64,000 bases of DNA from Fremontodendron californicum (GCA_030761205.1 JAULJL010000048.1:4269501-4333500), one strand, 5' to 3'. Numbered from the stretch's first letter, positions 19,624-32,790 are shown. Numbers and translations are program-made. The notes: generated by a model from the letters alone, not told the origin.

Positions 19624-20020
19624 GAGTTAATATGTAAATTGACCCTCGAACTAGACGCCTCTTAACGATTTGTACCTAAAGAAAAAAAATTCACAATTGG
19701 GTACCTAAATTTATTTTCGTCAAGCAAATTAACTCAATGGATTAACGTCGTTAATAAAATGCTGACGTGATTTAGTTAATCAATTCTAAGCCATCACATG
19801 TCAAGTTAATGCCACGTAAGCATTTAGAAAAATATTTAACTTGAAACGTGGCAACTTAGTATTGGTAAACCATACCACGTCAGCATTTTATATAACAACA
19901 TTAGTCCATTGCGATAATTTGCTGACGGAATACAAGTTCAGGTAACTGATTGTGAATTTTTTATTTACGTACCTAATCATTAAAATTGTATAATTTGAGA
20001 ACCAATTTACATATTAACCC
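19624..20020. mobile_element. Mutator-like foldback MITE, copy 1
   Basis: 397 bp with terminal inverted repeats GAGTTAATATGTAAATTG and its complement at 20003-20020. It is flanked by a 9-bp duplication, TAAAATTAA at 19615-19623 and TAAAATCAA at 20021-20029 (one mismatch). Most of the element folds back on itself (for example acgtcgttaataaaatgctgacgt pairs with the sequence around 19870-19930). It has no coding capacity. The 9-bp duplication fits Mutator-like elements. Confidence 0.85.
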
Positions 20021-20048
20021 TAAAATCAACCATGACAAGTTGGCTAAA

Positions 20049-20276
20049 ATGTAAATAACATCCTATTATTGTTTTTAATCAATGACAAATATTACAACTT
20101 ACAAGAATTGTTAGAAACACACAATAAAGATGAAGAATGAATAAAAATCTGGCATGAACATTAAAGATTATATCAGTTTCATGCAACCAAGTGTCTTCCA
20201 TGGTGAAATTGTAGACAGTAAAACCCATAGCTTGTGTAGCATTCAATAAACTATAACCAGGCCACTTCACTCTCAT
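20049..20276 (-). pseudogene. Truncated duplicate of the pectin methylesterase 3' end
   Basis: On the minus strand 20276 down to about 20172 encodes MRVKWPGYSLLNATQAMG and FTVYNFTMEDTWLHETDI, matching the last 40 residues of the gene at 41289-47114. The match continues through the 3' untranslated region (20049-20160 against 41136-41225). A stretch of about 60 bp that would contain the PFSGGLYH end and stop codon is missing. The copy stops sharply at 20276 (actctcat), with unrelated sequence beyond, so no promoter, signal peptide or catalytic domain is present. Confidence 0.9.
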
Positions 20277-20478
20277 TCAGAGTATACGCAGTACAATCAT
20301 AATGGGTACACAATTAAACTTCAAACAAAACCCTATAAAGAGAAAGAGATTAAAAGACGAAGCTTTCTCTTCTTCTCTAATGGTACAAAAAGCATAATAT
20401 TTTCACCCAAAACCACCCTTTTATAGCCATATCTTCACCTAGAATTATGTTACTAATAAACAAAGCAAATTAATATAA
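20277..20478. other. Unassigned spacer between duplicated segments
   Basis: No ORF, repeat or known element was recognised in these 200 bp. They separate the truncated pectin methylesterase copy from the second Mutator-like MITE. Confidence 0.4.
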
Positions 20479-20487
20479 TAAAATCAA

Positions 20488-21355
20488 GGGTTAATATGTA
20501 AATTGTCTCCCAAATTATACATTTTTTAAAGATTTGGTATCTAAAAAAATTCACAATTGGATACCTAAATTGTATTTTCATCAAGCAAGTTAACCCAATG
20601 GATTAACGTCGTTACATAAAATGCTGACGTGACTTAGTTGACCAACTCTAATTCGTCACGTGTCAGGTCAATATCACGTAATTATTTAAAAAAATATATT
20701 TGACCTGACATGTAGGAACTTAATATTGGTCAATCATGACATGTCAGCATTTTATATAACGACAGTAGTCCATTGGGGTAATCTGTTGATGGAATACAAG
20801 TTCAAATACTTGATTATGAATTTTTTTTTTTAAATACCCAATCATTAAGGGTGTGCTTGGTAGAGTGGAAAAGTGGAAGGATAGAAAGAGGAGTGTGGAA
20901 AAGTGGAAAGAAAATGAATTTTGAGTGTGCTTGGTAGGAAAGAAAAATGAGAGGAAAGATCATCATTTTTCACACCTATTAATAAAAACAAATCACTCCA
21001 AATTGGAAAGAAAATGAGAGTGGTATGAGTCAAGTTTGTATATTTTCAAGATTATCCATAATTTTTAAAATTTTATTTTTTCATCTTAACTTACAATGGG
21101 TATAATGGTAAAACCATATACTTTTTATTTTCTTTCCTCTCATTTTTCAACTCTACCAAGCAATGGGTGGAAAAAAAAATTATTTTTTCTTTCCACTTGT
21201 CCATTTTTCCTACCAAGCACAACAATGGAAAGAAAAAACATGTTTTCCATCTTTTCATTTTTCCCTTCCAATTTTTCATCTTTCCAATTTTCTTTTCACC
21301 CTACCAAGCAAAGCCTAAAAGTGAATAATTCGAAAGCCAATTTACATATCAACCC
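20488..21355. mobile_element. Mutator-like foldback MITE, copy 2, interrupted by a Tourist-like MITE
   Basis: Same family as 19624-20020. Termini are GGGTTAATATGTAAATTG and its near-complement (one mismatch), with a perfect 9-bp duplication TAAAATCAA at 20479-20487 and 21356-21364. A second MITE occupies 20849-21315. Because both copies are followed by the same aaatcaaccatg... sequence leading into pectin methylesterase 3' sequence, they belong to one duplicated block. Confidence 0.88.
20849..21315. mobile_element. Tourist/PIF-Harbinger-like MITE with TAA duplication
   Basis: 467 bp with terminal inverted repeats (GGGTGTGCTTGGTAGAGTGG against GGCTTTGCTTGGTAGGGTG). It is flanked by TAA at 20846-20848 and 21316-21318, the 3-bp target typical of PIF/Harbinger. 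Comparison with MITE copy 1, which has cattaaaa uninterrupted, gives the empty site. It is largely palindromic and non-coding. Confidence 0.87.
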
Positions 21356-21360
21356 TAAAA

Positions 21361-21365
21361 TCAAC
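21361..21365. other. Target site duplication TCAAC, left
   Basis: TCAAC precedes the LTR start TGTAGACACC and recurs at 40333-40337 just after the 3' LTR. Confidence 0.93.
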
Positions 21366-24300
21366 TGTAGACACCTAATTTTGTCCGGACCATTAAAACA
21401 TGTATGTTTTCTTCCTAAATTGATGTTTCCGAATGTAAAAAGATTTTTTTTCATCCTGCAGGTGGTACTCCGAGACTTAGTTTAAGAGGGCAAGCATAAA
21501 AAGTCAAACTTGAAAAAAAGTCAACCCTAGAAAAAGTCAATCCCGAAAAAGTCAACTACTGAAAAAGTCAACCCACTTTCAAAATCAAGATTTTAAGTTC
21601 AATTGAAAATTAGCGACAAAATTTTGATAATCTGAGGTCTACATTGAAAGATATGGAGTTCGGAAGTTAGGATTTGGAGATTCAGTAGAAAGAAAACCCT
21701 AATCCGAGAAATTTGGGGAAAAGTGCTTAAACGATCAAATTGGTCGAAATTGAAGGTTCCAAATGAAAGATAAGCACTGACTACGGGTAAAAAATGTTTT
21801 ATTATTTTGGAAGTATTAAAAAATGAAAAATTGAATTTGGAGTCCGTTTGATATTTATTTGCATCCGGGGGGCAAAATGGTCATTTCACCCAAGCAACCG
21901 AAAAGGGCTTCTTTGGGCCTTTCAAAAAATCAGACTTGGGCTGGAAAAGAGAAGTGCTGGCCTGCCCAGGCCCAAAGGAAGGAGGAAGCTTCTGATTTTT
22001 TAATCAAATGGCTAAAAATCAAGAGTTAGTTAGAGATTCTCTTTGATCAAGCCATGGTGATTAAGCCACATAGGCCAAGAGAGATGTCAACATTATTCTT
22101 GAACAACTGTAATTTGAGATAGCTGATATGCTAATCTAAAGGTGGTAATTTCATGATTTTCCACCTTGAATTATTAGCCATTTGATGGAAAATTGGTTAC
22201 AAAAAAAATGACAACATCCTTGAGGAATATAGGGGGCATTCGGCCAGCATGATTGGGAGGTTCAGAATTGGCAATTTTCATCTTCATTTTGCTGAGTTCT
22301 TTTGGTTTTTTAATTGGTTTTTCTCTCCTTGGTTGAAAGCAAAAAAGAAAAGTTTAGAAAAGAAAGGAAAGTTTGAAGAGATAAAGCTTGAAATATAGCT
22401 TCTTGACGTTGCTCTTGAGCACCAACTCTTGCACTTTCTTGATTTTCAATTCTTGTTTTTGCTATTTTGATTATTATTTGGTGAGTTTCTATTTCAAATA
22501 AATGTTTTTTTTTTTTATTGTTCTTCTTAACTTCTTCCTTCATCTCTTTCTTAAATATATTTTTTACAATTTTTTTTATAATATACTCACCATGGCCGAA
22601 TGGCCTACATTATTTATTTAAGTTGCTGTTTTGGTTTATTTTATCATATTGTTTATGTTATTTTCTTCAATCTTGATGTTTTAAATGTTATGTTATTTCA
22701 TATACTTGAGTTATATTTTAATTTGGTTGCTTTGTTTGTTGTCATTTATGATTTAAATACCATGTTCTTGCATTTTTAATTTTCTGTTTTCATGATGTTT
22801 AAATTTGAGCATGTTTTAGATTTAGTATATCAAGTGTTTGTGAAAATGCTTGTGTGGTTTTTGCATGATTTGAGTTTTATATCTTAGTTGAGCATGTTTT
22901 GGATTTAGTATATCAAGTGTTTGTGAAAATGCTTGTGTGGTTTTTGCATGATTTGAGTGTTATATTTTAGTTGAGCATGTTAGTATACCAAGTGTTTGTG
23001 AAAATGCCATGCTTGTTGGAGCTTGAGGCCATTTGGCTACTCCATGTGTTTTGCATTGTGTGTTGCATTTTTGCCATGTTAGTTAGTAGGTTTTTGCATT
23101 TGCATGATATTTGATTTAGTTGAGCATGTTAGTATACCAAGTGTTTGTGAAAATGCCATGTTTTCTAGTCACATTATTCCATTCGGTCACCCTTGGAATT
23201 TTTGCATTTTATATGCATTCTTGCCATGTTAGTTGATAAGTTAGCATTTGCATGATATTTGTTTGAGTTTTTGGCTTAAGAATGCTTTATGTTTGTGAAA
23301 ATGCCATGCATATTTTAGTTATTAGGTTTGGTTTATTTGCCATGCATGTTTATGCATTTTAGGTCTAGGTTGCATTAAATGCCATGCAAGTTCATTTAGG
23401 TTTAGGTCACTTTATGAATGCCATGCATTTTTTCATGACATTTAGGTTTAAATCCATGCATTTCATGCATTATGTTTGTTGTACTATTTCATGCATTTCA
23501 TGTTCATGCCACTTGAATAATGACTTGAGCCAATTAATGGTTCAAAGTCATGCTCTCTTGAGCACACTTGTGGAAAATTAAAGTTTGTCAAATTGATTAT
23601 TCTACCTTTGTGATTTTTTTTTAGTTAGCCAATTTTTATCTAACTTTCAAAAAGTCCTAGCTACTGTTTGTGAGCTATTTTATGAGTTTCAAATATTTTT
23701 ACTTTGATTTTTAAATGATTTTATCAAAGGCAAAAATGTGTTTTGACAAAACAGTTTTTTCACCCAGTACTCATACATTTCCGATTTTTCTGGGAATTCA
23801 TCTTTAATCAGAAAATTAAGACGATTTTTTACCGTGTAGTTTTGCATGTCCTGAATCTTCAGTATTTTTTCAGAAGTTTTTGAATATCTAAAAATAGGTT
23901 AAAAAATCGTGGCTTAAAACTGGGCAGTGGAGTCAGAATTGAATTTAAAGAAAAATCATTTTTCTGTTTCGGTTAAGTTACTTAGAGTGGGCTGATTAGG
24001 AGGGTTAGCTACTGACTTAGGGTAGTTTCTAAGCCTTTTTAAACTCTAAAAATGGTTTTTCAAGTCTCGGGTTAAGGGTAGTCAAGTCCGGATTTTTAAA
24101 CTTAGGAAATTAGAGCCATTAAAAAAAAAAAGATTTAGCCCAGTTTTTATTTTTTAATTCAAGCTTTTCAAAATTGTTTTCAAACAATCACAAAGTATTT
24201 TGGTTTTAGAATATTTAATTTGACATATTTTCCTAAGGTAGCCGGATATCTTTTTAGATATACGGATTTCCTTAATTAAAGGAAAAAAATACATTTCATG

Positions 24301-25676
24301 CATTGCATTTTTCATATTCATGCATTTTATATAATATGTGATTCTTGCTATAATAATTTCTATGATATTGTTATTATTTTGATTTATATTTTTTGATGTT
24401 ATATGGTTTATTATATGGTTTTGAATATTTCATGATATCCTATGCTTTTATTTAGTTATTTTTATTTAGCATATACTATGTTCATGCATTATTATTTTTA
24501 TCTTCATGCATATTATATGATAGTATTATTTTATTCCATGTCATTTAAATTATATGCCATATCATTCATATTTGTCATGTCATTTAAATAATTTCATTTC
24601 GTTTAGGATATATTATGTCACCTAGAATATTTTATTTCATTTAGATTATATCATATGACTTAGGATATTGCATTTCATGTAGAATATATTATATTACCTA
24701 GGTCATTTCATTTCATTTAGGATATATTATGTCATCTAGAATATTTTATTTCATTTAGATCATATCATATGACTTAGGATATTGCATTTCATATAGAATG
24801 TATTATGTTACATAGGTCATTTAATTTCATTTAGAATATATCATATAACTTAGGATATTTCATTTCATTTAGAATATGCTAAGGCATTCAAATCATGTCA
24901 TGTCATTTAGGTTGCATTATATTATTTAGATTTTGCTATGTCATTTTATTTATGTCATGCATATACATATTTATTTCTTTTAAATGTTTTCAAAAAACAA
25001 TAATGGTTTTCAATAAAATAAAGATATTCCCGAGTTAAAATAATTCATGAGTTCTCTGCCGGGTTTGCTGGGGAGGATATCATCAATTATTATTAATAAC
25101 GGAATATCTTCTTTCAAAAAAGAGAATGATTCAGAAAGTTTTCCAAAACTAATAAAAATTTCTATATTTTGCCACGTTTGTTGGGGAATATAGAAAAATT
25201 TTGAATTTATAAATTCCGAATCATTTTCAATTAAAAATGGAATTATTTTTCTTTAAATTGGGAATTAACTTGAAATACTAAATTTAAAACCGATTTTTTA
25301 CCGAGACTTGAGATAACACACGATTAATAAGGTACCGTTTTATACGGGCGTTGTGGGGGTGCTAATCCTTCCCTGCACGTAACCGAGTCCCGAACCCGTT
25401 TCTTTGATTTCTCTGGTTTAAACGCAGACTTGAAATTGGTTTTAAAAATGTTTTAATTAATTTTTAAAATATTTTATAAAACCGGTTTTAATAGGTGGCC
25501 GATCACACCTAGCTAAAAAAGATTGGTGGCGACTCTATGTCTTTTTTTAAGGTCATTTTCAAAGCCTTCATTTTTCTAGAGGAATTAAGTCGACTTTTCC
25601 TCGGTTTTTTTTAAATGTCACGTTTAACAAATAATAAAGTCTTGCGATGAGACTCGTTATTTTTTAGGTTGCGACA
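21366..25676 (+). repeat. 5' LTR (4311 bp) of the TR-GAG-like element
   Basis: It matches the 3' LTR throughout but lacks a 1.1-kb segment that the 3' LTR has at 35374-36470; the junction is at about 21790. The ORFs inside it are short and unrelated to known proteins. A stretch at 22800-23500 repeats phrases such as ccaagtgtttgtgaaaatgcc several times, and 24590-24950 repeats tatcatatgacttaggatattgc-like units. Confidence 0.9.
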
Positions 25677-25679
25677 GCT

Positions 25680-25697
25680 TGGCGACTCCACTGGGGA
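25680..25697 (+). other. Primer binding site of the TR-GAG-like element
   Basis: TGGCGACTCCACTGGGGA lies three bases after the LTR end. It is almost identical to the primer site of the minus-strand relative at 4674-4692 and of the Ogre/Tat (tRNA-Arg) form. Confidence 0.82.
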
Positions 25698-25698
25698 C

Positions 25699-27253
25699 TA
25701 TTAGAGAGTCAAGCTTAGAATTAGTCGTGTGTTATCAAAGTCTCGGTTTTGTTGGTTTAATTGGTATTTAATTTTAATTCCCACATTTTTTAATAATAAG
25801 GAGAATTTTGAAAATAATAAAATGTTTTTAAATATGTTCATTCTCATATGCATGCATTTTATTATTGTTCTCTAGTTATTTAAGGTTGTATATTATAATT
25901 GCTTGTTGGTTAATGCGTTACACTATTCTTGAATGTTTTAATTGCTAGGGCATTTAGAATAAGGTTTGTAGAATAGGTGGTGAAAGGTTTGTTATTCTTT
26001 CACACACACTACACTTGCATTTGCATATCATGAATCCTATACCCGGGTTTCGTCCTTTTAAGTGGGAGTAAAGTAACTAAGCCTTCGTGATTGATCCTCC
26101 GTATGAGCTAGTGAAACACTTTCAGAGTATAAAGTACCTAATGCCTTCGTGATAATCCTCCGTATGGGCATAGGAAAATATACTCTAACGAATTGAACCC
26201 GCTTTTATCACCCCGCCTTACTAGCCTTCACCGGCGACAGTGAGGAACAATTCAGGGCCTTAGAATCGATTCACCTCATATAGTGAACCTAGGCGAAGCC
26301 ATGCCGGATTTTCGTTAGATATACCTAAAATAGGAACACATGGAGGGATATTTCTAAACCTTTTGTTACCTATTTTACATTCTGAAGAAGTTTTGTAGAT
26401 CGGGCAACGATGTACGTACATCGCCCGTAATAAATATGTTAATCCGTCACAAAGGCACTGTGATACCTATATAAGTAGATATTTGTCGGGGCAAAATATT
26501 CATTAATCGTTTGAAAAAATAAAAATCATTTTCAAGCATTTTTGCATTTTGCACATTTCATGCATGTGTGAATAGAGCATGTACATTTTTGGTTGTGTTA
26601 TTGATCTCATTCTTTGCAATAAACAGTTGGTAATTTCATTTGATGATTTCATAAAACCGGTAGTGTTGCATGAACATTTGGATATTGTACCATAGTAGGA
26701 TCCACTACCCTGAATTTCTTTTGAAAGTAATATGATTGGTTTTTCATAGGAAAAAAAAACATGTTTCAAAAAGTCATAAATTTGGAGGCAAATCTTGCAT
26801 AATGAGATTTTTGAATAATCAAGATTTAGGTCCCACCAATTTCGTGTAATCATTGGTTAATTTATTTTTATCATTTTGACATCGTGTTACAGTCCTAACA
26901 TGCATGGTTATTCATTGTAGAATACATTTGTGATATACATGGTCATTCTTTGTACCTACCTTTGTATTAATTCATTTATTCTTAGCATGTATCATTTTGA
27001 CATCATAGCATGCATGGTCATTCATTGTAGAATACGTTTATGACATGCATAGTCATTATTTGTATATACCTGTGCATCAATTTATTCATTTTTTAAATCC
27101 ATCATGTTGGCATTAGATTGCATCCATAGCATACATAGTCATCATAATTTCTCTGTATATGTTCATGCATTAATCATCAGTATATTCATGCACATAGGAA
27201 TAGAGTATGTACATTCATAATTGTATTCTTAATCTCATGACATTTTCATTTGC
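25699..27253 (+). other. Untranslated leader of the TR-GAG-like element
   Basis: Non-coding. The part 26035-26325 is homologous to the leader of the minus-strand element and contains two copies of a ccttcgtgat...cctccgtatg motif 60-70 bp apart. From 26880 to 27240 it holds loose repeats of catgcatggtcattcattgt-type sequence, which recur at 28500-28960 before the second gag ORF. Confidence 0.65.
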
Positions 27254-28144
27254 ATGAAAGGGGTTCGAGATATGAGGAATGAATCGGAGGAACGATTGCG
27301 TGCTTTGGAACGCAATCAAGAGGAATGTGGACATGAAATCCGAGAGGTGAAGGAAGAGCTGGCCAAATTGCTAAAAATGGTTGAGGATATGGGAAAAAGT
27401 AAAGAGGAACTTTCTCAGGGCTCTGCATCGTCTTCGGATCAACCAAAACCATTAGGTCCAGAACATACAATCCTTGCTGGATCCTGCACTTGTCAATGCC
27501 ACAAAGGTTGCAATCCTGATGAAATTATGGACAAAATCATGAAAATGATTAAACCTGAGAGCCTGATACCAAAGATAGAAACCTTGGATCCTGTACCATA
27601 CCTGTAAACTGTTCGAGGTCCAAACCAATATCCTCATCCTACTATGGTCCAATCGTCCATTGGGATGACCATTACGGGATTCCTGAATCCCACTCCATCA
27701 CCACCAACTCCCAGTTCATATTGCTTCCCTCATCAATCACCTTATCTAGCATCTGGGATAAGAACCTCAAGCTATGTACAACCTCCAAAGGCCCCGTGTC
27801 CAAATCTATACCCTTATCATGCTGTTCCACCACATCTCCATGTAAACACTCTAGTTCGGACCTTAGTACCACCACCAAGTGCCCCAACTCCTAGGCCATG
27901 TGTGACTAAGAAACGACCCCAGGATAAGACCCAAATGCCTTTTGATCCCATTCCAATTAGCTATCGAGAGTTTCTCCCTATACTGATCCAAAATCACATG
28001 GTTGCCTGTGTCCCATTGAAATCCCTGTTACCACCATATCCAAAGGTGTATAATCCAAATGCAATATGTGATTATCACTGTGGAATTGTTGGCCATAGTA
28101 TTGAAGACTGTATGGCCTTCAAAAGAAAGTGCAAACTCTTATAG
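27254..28144 (+). pseudogene. First gag-like ORF, lacking the capsid core, one stop
   Basis: This reads in a single frame apart from a TAA at 27605-27607. It begins with a predicted coiled coil (SEERLRALERNQEECGHEIR...), then a Pro/Tyr-rich linker. It ends with a segment matching the C-terminal part of Ogre/Tat gag: PIPISYREFLPILIQN, then LLPPYPKVYNPNAICDYHCG with GHSIEDCMAFK, a C-X2-H-X4-H-X4-C type zinc knuckle. The central Retrotrans_gag capsid domain is absent. It may be an internally deleted duplicate of the downstream gag. Its function, if any, is unknown. Confidence 0.65.
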
Positions 28145-29072
28145 ATGCCAAATGGTTGGATCCAACGACACTGATTGATAGAGGGCTGAGAAAACGTCAT
28201 TAGGATTGGGAGATTTACAGCATTGAGGTGGAAAGACTTCGGTCTTATATGATGTAATAGGATTTCACTTTTTCAGTAGCCGGCTCTTATAGCCTTAGGA
28301 TGCTAGGAAGAATAAAGTGCTTGTAACGGACAGTTTTAACTACTGCTCAGATTTTGTAAAACATGGTTTATACCATTGTGAACATTGATATGGGAATGAA
28401 TTGACTATTCTTCAAATTTGTGAGATGTTGATGATTAAGTTCCTTCGATTCTTATTTCCTCCGTGATATCTTCCCCTTTTGCATTTTGCATCCGATCAAT
28501 TAGTGGTCATACCATACATTCACACATGTATCATGTTAGCATCAGGTTGCATTTATGCATTCATAATCAGCATGATTTTTTTCCTGTATATATCCATGCA
28601 TTAATTTGCTTATTACATACATCATGTTAGCATTAGGTCGCATTCGTGACACACATGGTTAGCATGATTTTCTTTGTATAACTCTGTATCAATCATTCAT
28701 TGTTTGCATGTATCATAGTTGACACCGTGTTGCATTCATAGGATATATGATCATTCATTGGGAAATACGCTAAAATATACATGATTATTCATTGCATATA
28801 CCCATGCGTTGATTTGTTTATTCTTTACTTGCAACATGATTGGAATCGTGATTGCATTTATTACGTACATGGTTAACATGTTTCCACTATATATGTCCAT
28901 ACATCATTCCTTTTATTCTTCACATGCATCAAATGACAATCATGGCTCATTCATCATGACATACATTTGGGGGAAATAAAATAGAAGTTGGCTTGGCTTT
29001 AGGAGTCTTTGAAAGAATTTCCATTTCAAATCAAAAGAAGTAGTGAGTACCCTATTAATACAGGCTAGTGCT

Positions 29073-30521
29073 ATGGAGGATGAACAAGTTGCCCGAATGG
29101 AAAAAATGGAAAATAAACAGAAAGAATTGCGAGAACAGCTAGCAAAGTCTGAAGCAGAATCTAAGGATCAGATGACTAAATTGATGGAGCTGATGTCCTC
29201 CGTAATCAAGGGAAAAGGATACACTGAAAACTTTGTCGCCAGGAAAGGGTTAGAGGCACAAAAAGATCAGAATGAGATCGTAATGATTGATGCCCAGAAC
29301 AGAGTCAATGTCCTAAACTCAGATGATCCAGCTGAACAGGCAAAGTTGAAAAGGGTTGCAGTAAATGAGGTTGAGTTGGCAGATTCCCAAGGGAAATATC
29401 AGTTGTTAGATTAAAGGCTCCGGGTAGTAGAAAATACAGATGTATTTGGGAGTTTAGATGCGAAAGAACGATGTTTGATCTTCGATTTAGTCATTCCTCC
29501 CAAGTTCAAGATCCCTGACTTTGTGAAATATGACAGGACGACCGATCCGTCAGCCCACATCACTATGTTCTGCCGGAAGATGACAAGTCATATAGATAAT
29601 GATAAGCTTTTGATTCACTGCTTTCAGGATAGCCTCAGCGGGTCCATAATTAGGTGGTATAATCAGTTGAGCAAGGATCAGATTCGCTCTTGGAATGACC
29701 TGGCTAGGGGTTTTCTAAACCAGTACAAGCATATGACCGACATGGCGCCTGACCGTCTCACATTGCAAAATATGAAGAAAAGAGCTACTGAGAGCTTCAA
29801 AGAATATGCGCAACGGTGGATGAGCCTGGCCGCCCAAGTACAACCGCCTTTAACTCAGAAGGAAACCACTGTCCTTTTTGTGAATACACTACAGGCCCCA
29901 TACTACGATAGACTTGTCGGCAACAGCACGAAGAATTTTTCGGACATGGTAATTTCAGGGGAGGTGATTGAGAATGCTATCAAGGATGGAAAAATTGAAG
30001 GAGAAAGAACATCCAATACCAAGAAAAAAAGGGCATCTGAAAAGAAAAAGGAAGATACCCAAGTCGTGGAAGACTTTGACCCACCTCCCCAATTCTCCTC
30101 GTATCAGCCATTTTACTCTACCCTGAACAATGTCTCTCAAGGTTTTTATCCCTACCAGCCAATGACTGCAACTACACTAGAATTTACATCTGTCTATCAA
30201 TAGAACACCCTTGGGAATAACCGAAGGGGGCATAGAAAGCAAAAAAGAAATCAGGATGACCCGATTCCTGTGACATACAGTGAGCTATTACCTCAACTCA
30301 TCCAGAATCAGCTTGTGACACCCATGCAATTAGAGCCTCTGAAGCCCCCTTATCCGAGCTGGTATGATGCTAATGAGTGTTGTGGTTATCATTCTGGCAA
30401 TCAAGGTCACTCAACAGAAAACTACCCCGCTTTGAAGTACAAGGTTAGAGATCTTATCAAGGCTGGTTCGATAAGTTTTGAAGATGGGGAAGCCAAGTGT
30501 CATAAGAAACATTGTGCATGA
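29073..30521 (+). pseudogene. Ogre/Tat gag with two in-frame stops
   Basis: One frame covers the whole gag except for TAA at 29412-29414 and TAG at 30201-30203. Order: coiled coil (MEDEQVARMEKMENKQK...), then LVIPPKFKIPDF leading into the capsid domain (DPSAHITMFCRKM, HCFQDSLSGS, YNQLSKDQIRSWNDLARGF, ATESFKEYAQRW, VNTLQAPYYDRLVG). A C-terminal PVTYSELLPQLIQN and YHSGNQGHSTEN zinc-knuckle region follows, in which the last cysteine has become tyrosine. This matches the family over its full length. No protease or reverse transcriptase follows. Confidence 0.85.
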
Positions 30522-32790
30522 TCATATTAGGTTTTTGACGCATGTAGTTCTATACACTGTGATGATGAAAGCACTTGTCTCATGTTAACATCTACATGAA
30601 TTAAATGAATTTTGAATTTTAAATGCTTTGTGTTTGTTGTGTTTTAACAATAATTTGAATTTGTAAAAACAAGCATTAAGGAAATTTTAATAATGGACAG
30701 TCTCGAGAATATTGTTGATCATTGTTAGAAATGACCCAATACCTTCTCCCCTCTCTTTAGGTTTTCCTAAGCCTAAATCTCTTAAACCAAGAACACTTGA
30801 AAGACCTAATGCTTCAAGGAATATGAATGATTTGACTTCATAAAATCATTGTCATCACAGAATAAGCAAAGACGTAGATCTTAGTCTAGGCTATGAACAA
30901 AGGAATGAACTTTTTGAAAATTTTCGAATTCCTTGAAATTCGAACAAATGAGACATTCTTTCAAGAATCTAGATTTTGGTAATTTGATGTGTGTCAAGAT
31001 TTGTGCTAAAACCATTCGTGACCTTTTCCAATGACCATAAAACTTCAAATACCCAAACATCACTTCATGATTGACACCTTGGGGCACAATGACTAAACCC
31101 GATTATCCCATATCCCAGAGAAAACCCACTTTTAGGTCATATTTTCCTTGTCTCTTCAAAGAATTCAGATTGGAAACTTAGCCTTTTCAGTACGACCTAG
31201 ACTTGCTATGTTCCTCGTTGATACAAATTCTCATGGTTAATCAAATTGGGGCATCATATGTGGAAATGATGAATACATGGTGAATAAGGACGAACTAACG
31301 CATGAATCATTGGGGGCATGCGATAAAAAAAAAAAGAAGAATTTTTTTTGTTGATATCATGCATATGAGAATTCGGATGATTCCAAAGTGCAAAATGAAT
31401 TTTGATTATCTATTTCCCCTGAGGATTGCTTTTCAATGAGAATATTCATGCTTGATATGATGAATGGCCGTCTTTCATATTCCTTCCACTAAGAAGAAAT
31501 TATCCTTAGTCACCCCTTTGAGCCTTAAGAATTATTTCTTTCTTTAAACCTTGATCAAGGATCACCCTCTATACTGGAGGGCAAATACGAGGAAAGATAA
31601 TCAAAAATCATGGCAAAAAGAAAGCCATCGAAAATGTGGAAAATGAAAGCCAACAAAAAAAAGAAAGAAAGGAAAGTCCAGAAAGGGACAAATACTTCAA
31701 AGAGAATCCTCCTCAAAAAATGATCCTTGATTTGATTACCCTCAAACACATATTTTGGGCCTATTTATCCTTTCTTTCTAAACCCTGAGCCATGGCATAC
31801 ATTACGTGCTTTAAAAGTCCATTTTGATCAAGCATGAATATTTAATTTGAAAGGTTTTTTCTCAGATTTTATCCCATTTCATCAAATTATCATTTCACTA
31901 AGGAAGAATTTAGAATTCTCAAGTGTATGGAAGAACAAAAAAAAAACAAAAAAAAAAAAAGAGAAAAATTGGAAAGAATGGGACTCTAGAGTGGAAACCC
32001 AAAAATGGGCGGTCTAGAGTAAATTTGGAAATTTTTGATGCCATTAATTATAGTGCCGATACCACAAAAATAGAAGGTCATCTTAAAAAAGTGGTCATCG
32101 AGGAACATTTAAGAATTTCTGAACCTCTTAAATTGACAGCTCTCATTCAGAGGATTGTTTTCAAAAACTGAATCTTTTTTCCTCCAAAGTCAAACTTTCC
32201 AGTTTAAACATCCCGGCTAATCTTGATGCTTGTCAAAATGCCTTGATATAGAAACTAAAAGGATGTTGAATTTTCTTGGTTCTCAATGAATTCATGATTT
32301 ATAAAACCTGTTCCATTTGTGAGCCTAGAAGGGATATACATTTTTTTCATGAAGTTTTCCTGGAAAAGCCAGAATCTTGTTATACCAAGCATTGCCAATC
32401 CCAGTTGAAAAAACCCAGATTGATACTTAGAGAAATTTCTAACAATGATCATCAGTCTTCAAAAGATTTATACATTACACATTGTGGGGTTAATGTTTTT
32501 TTCAGAAGTTTTCAAGATGCGAAAACAAATAAAGAGATTTTTTGAAATACCCATTTTGATGTTGACATGAGACAAGGATTTTTCTAACCCAAAGGTATAG
32601 AACTGACAGAATAGGTCTTGACTTCCAGATATGAGAAGAAGAAATAGAACCCGGTTCAGATCTCTGTTGATGAAAGTTTGAAAACTGTTGGGGCAAAGAG
32701 AATAGCCAAAATGAATTGAAGATATACTCTGATTTGAAGAGGAAAAATGAATTTGAAAGGCTAAGCCAAAGTCTAGAAAAACAACCGGGG
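30522..32790 (+). other. Non-coding internal region of the TR-GAG-like element
   Basis: I see no recognisable pol fragment in any frame. There are short low-complexity runs (A-rich near 31326 and 31940). This is where protease, reverse transcriptase and integrase would be in an autonomous Ogre/Tat element. Confidence 0.6.
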
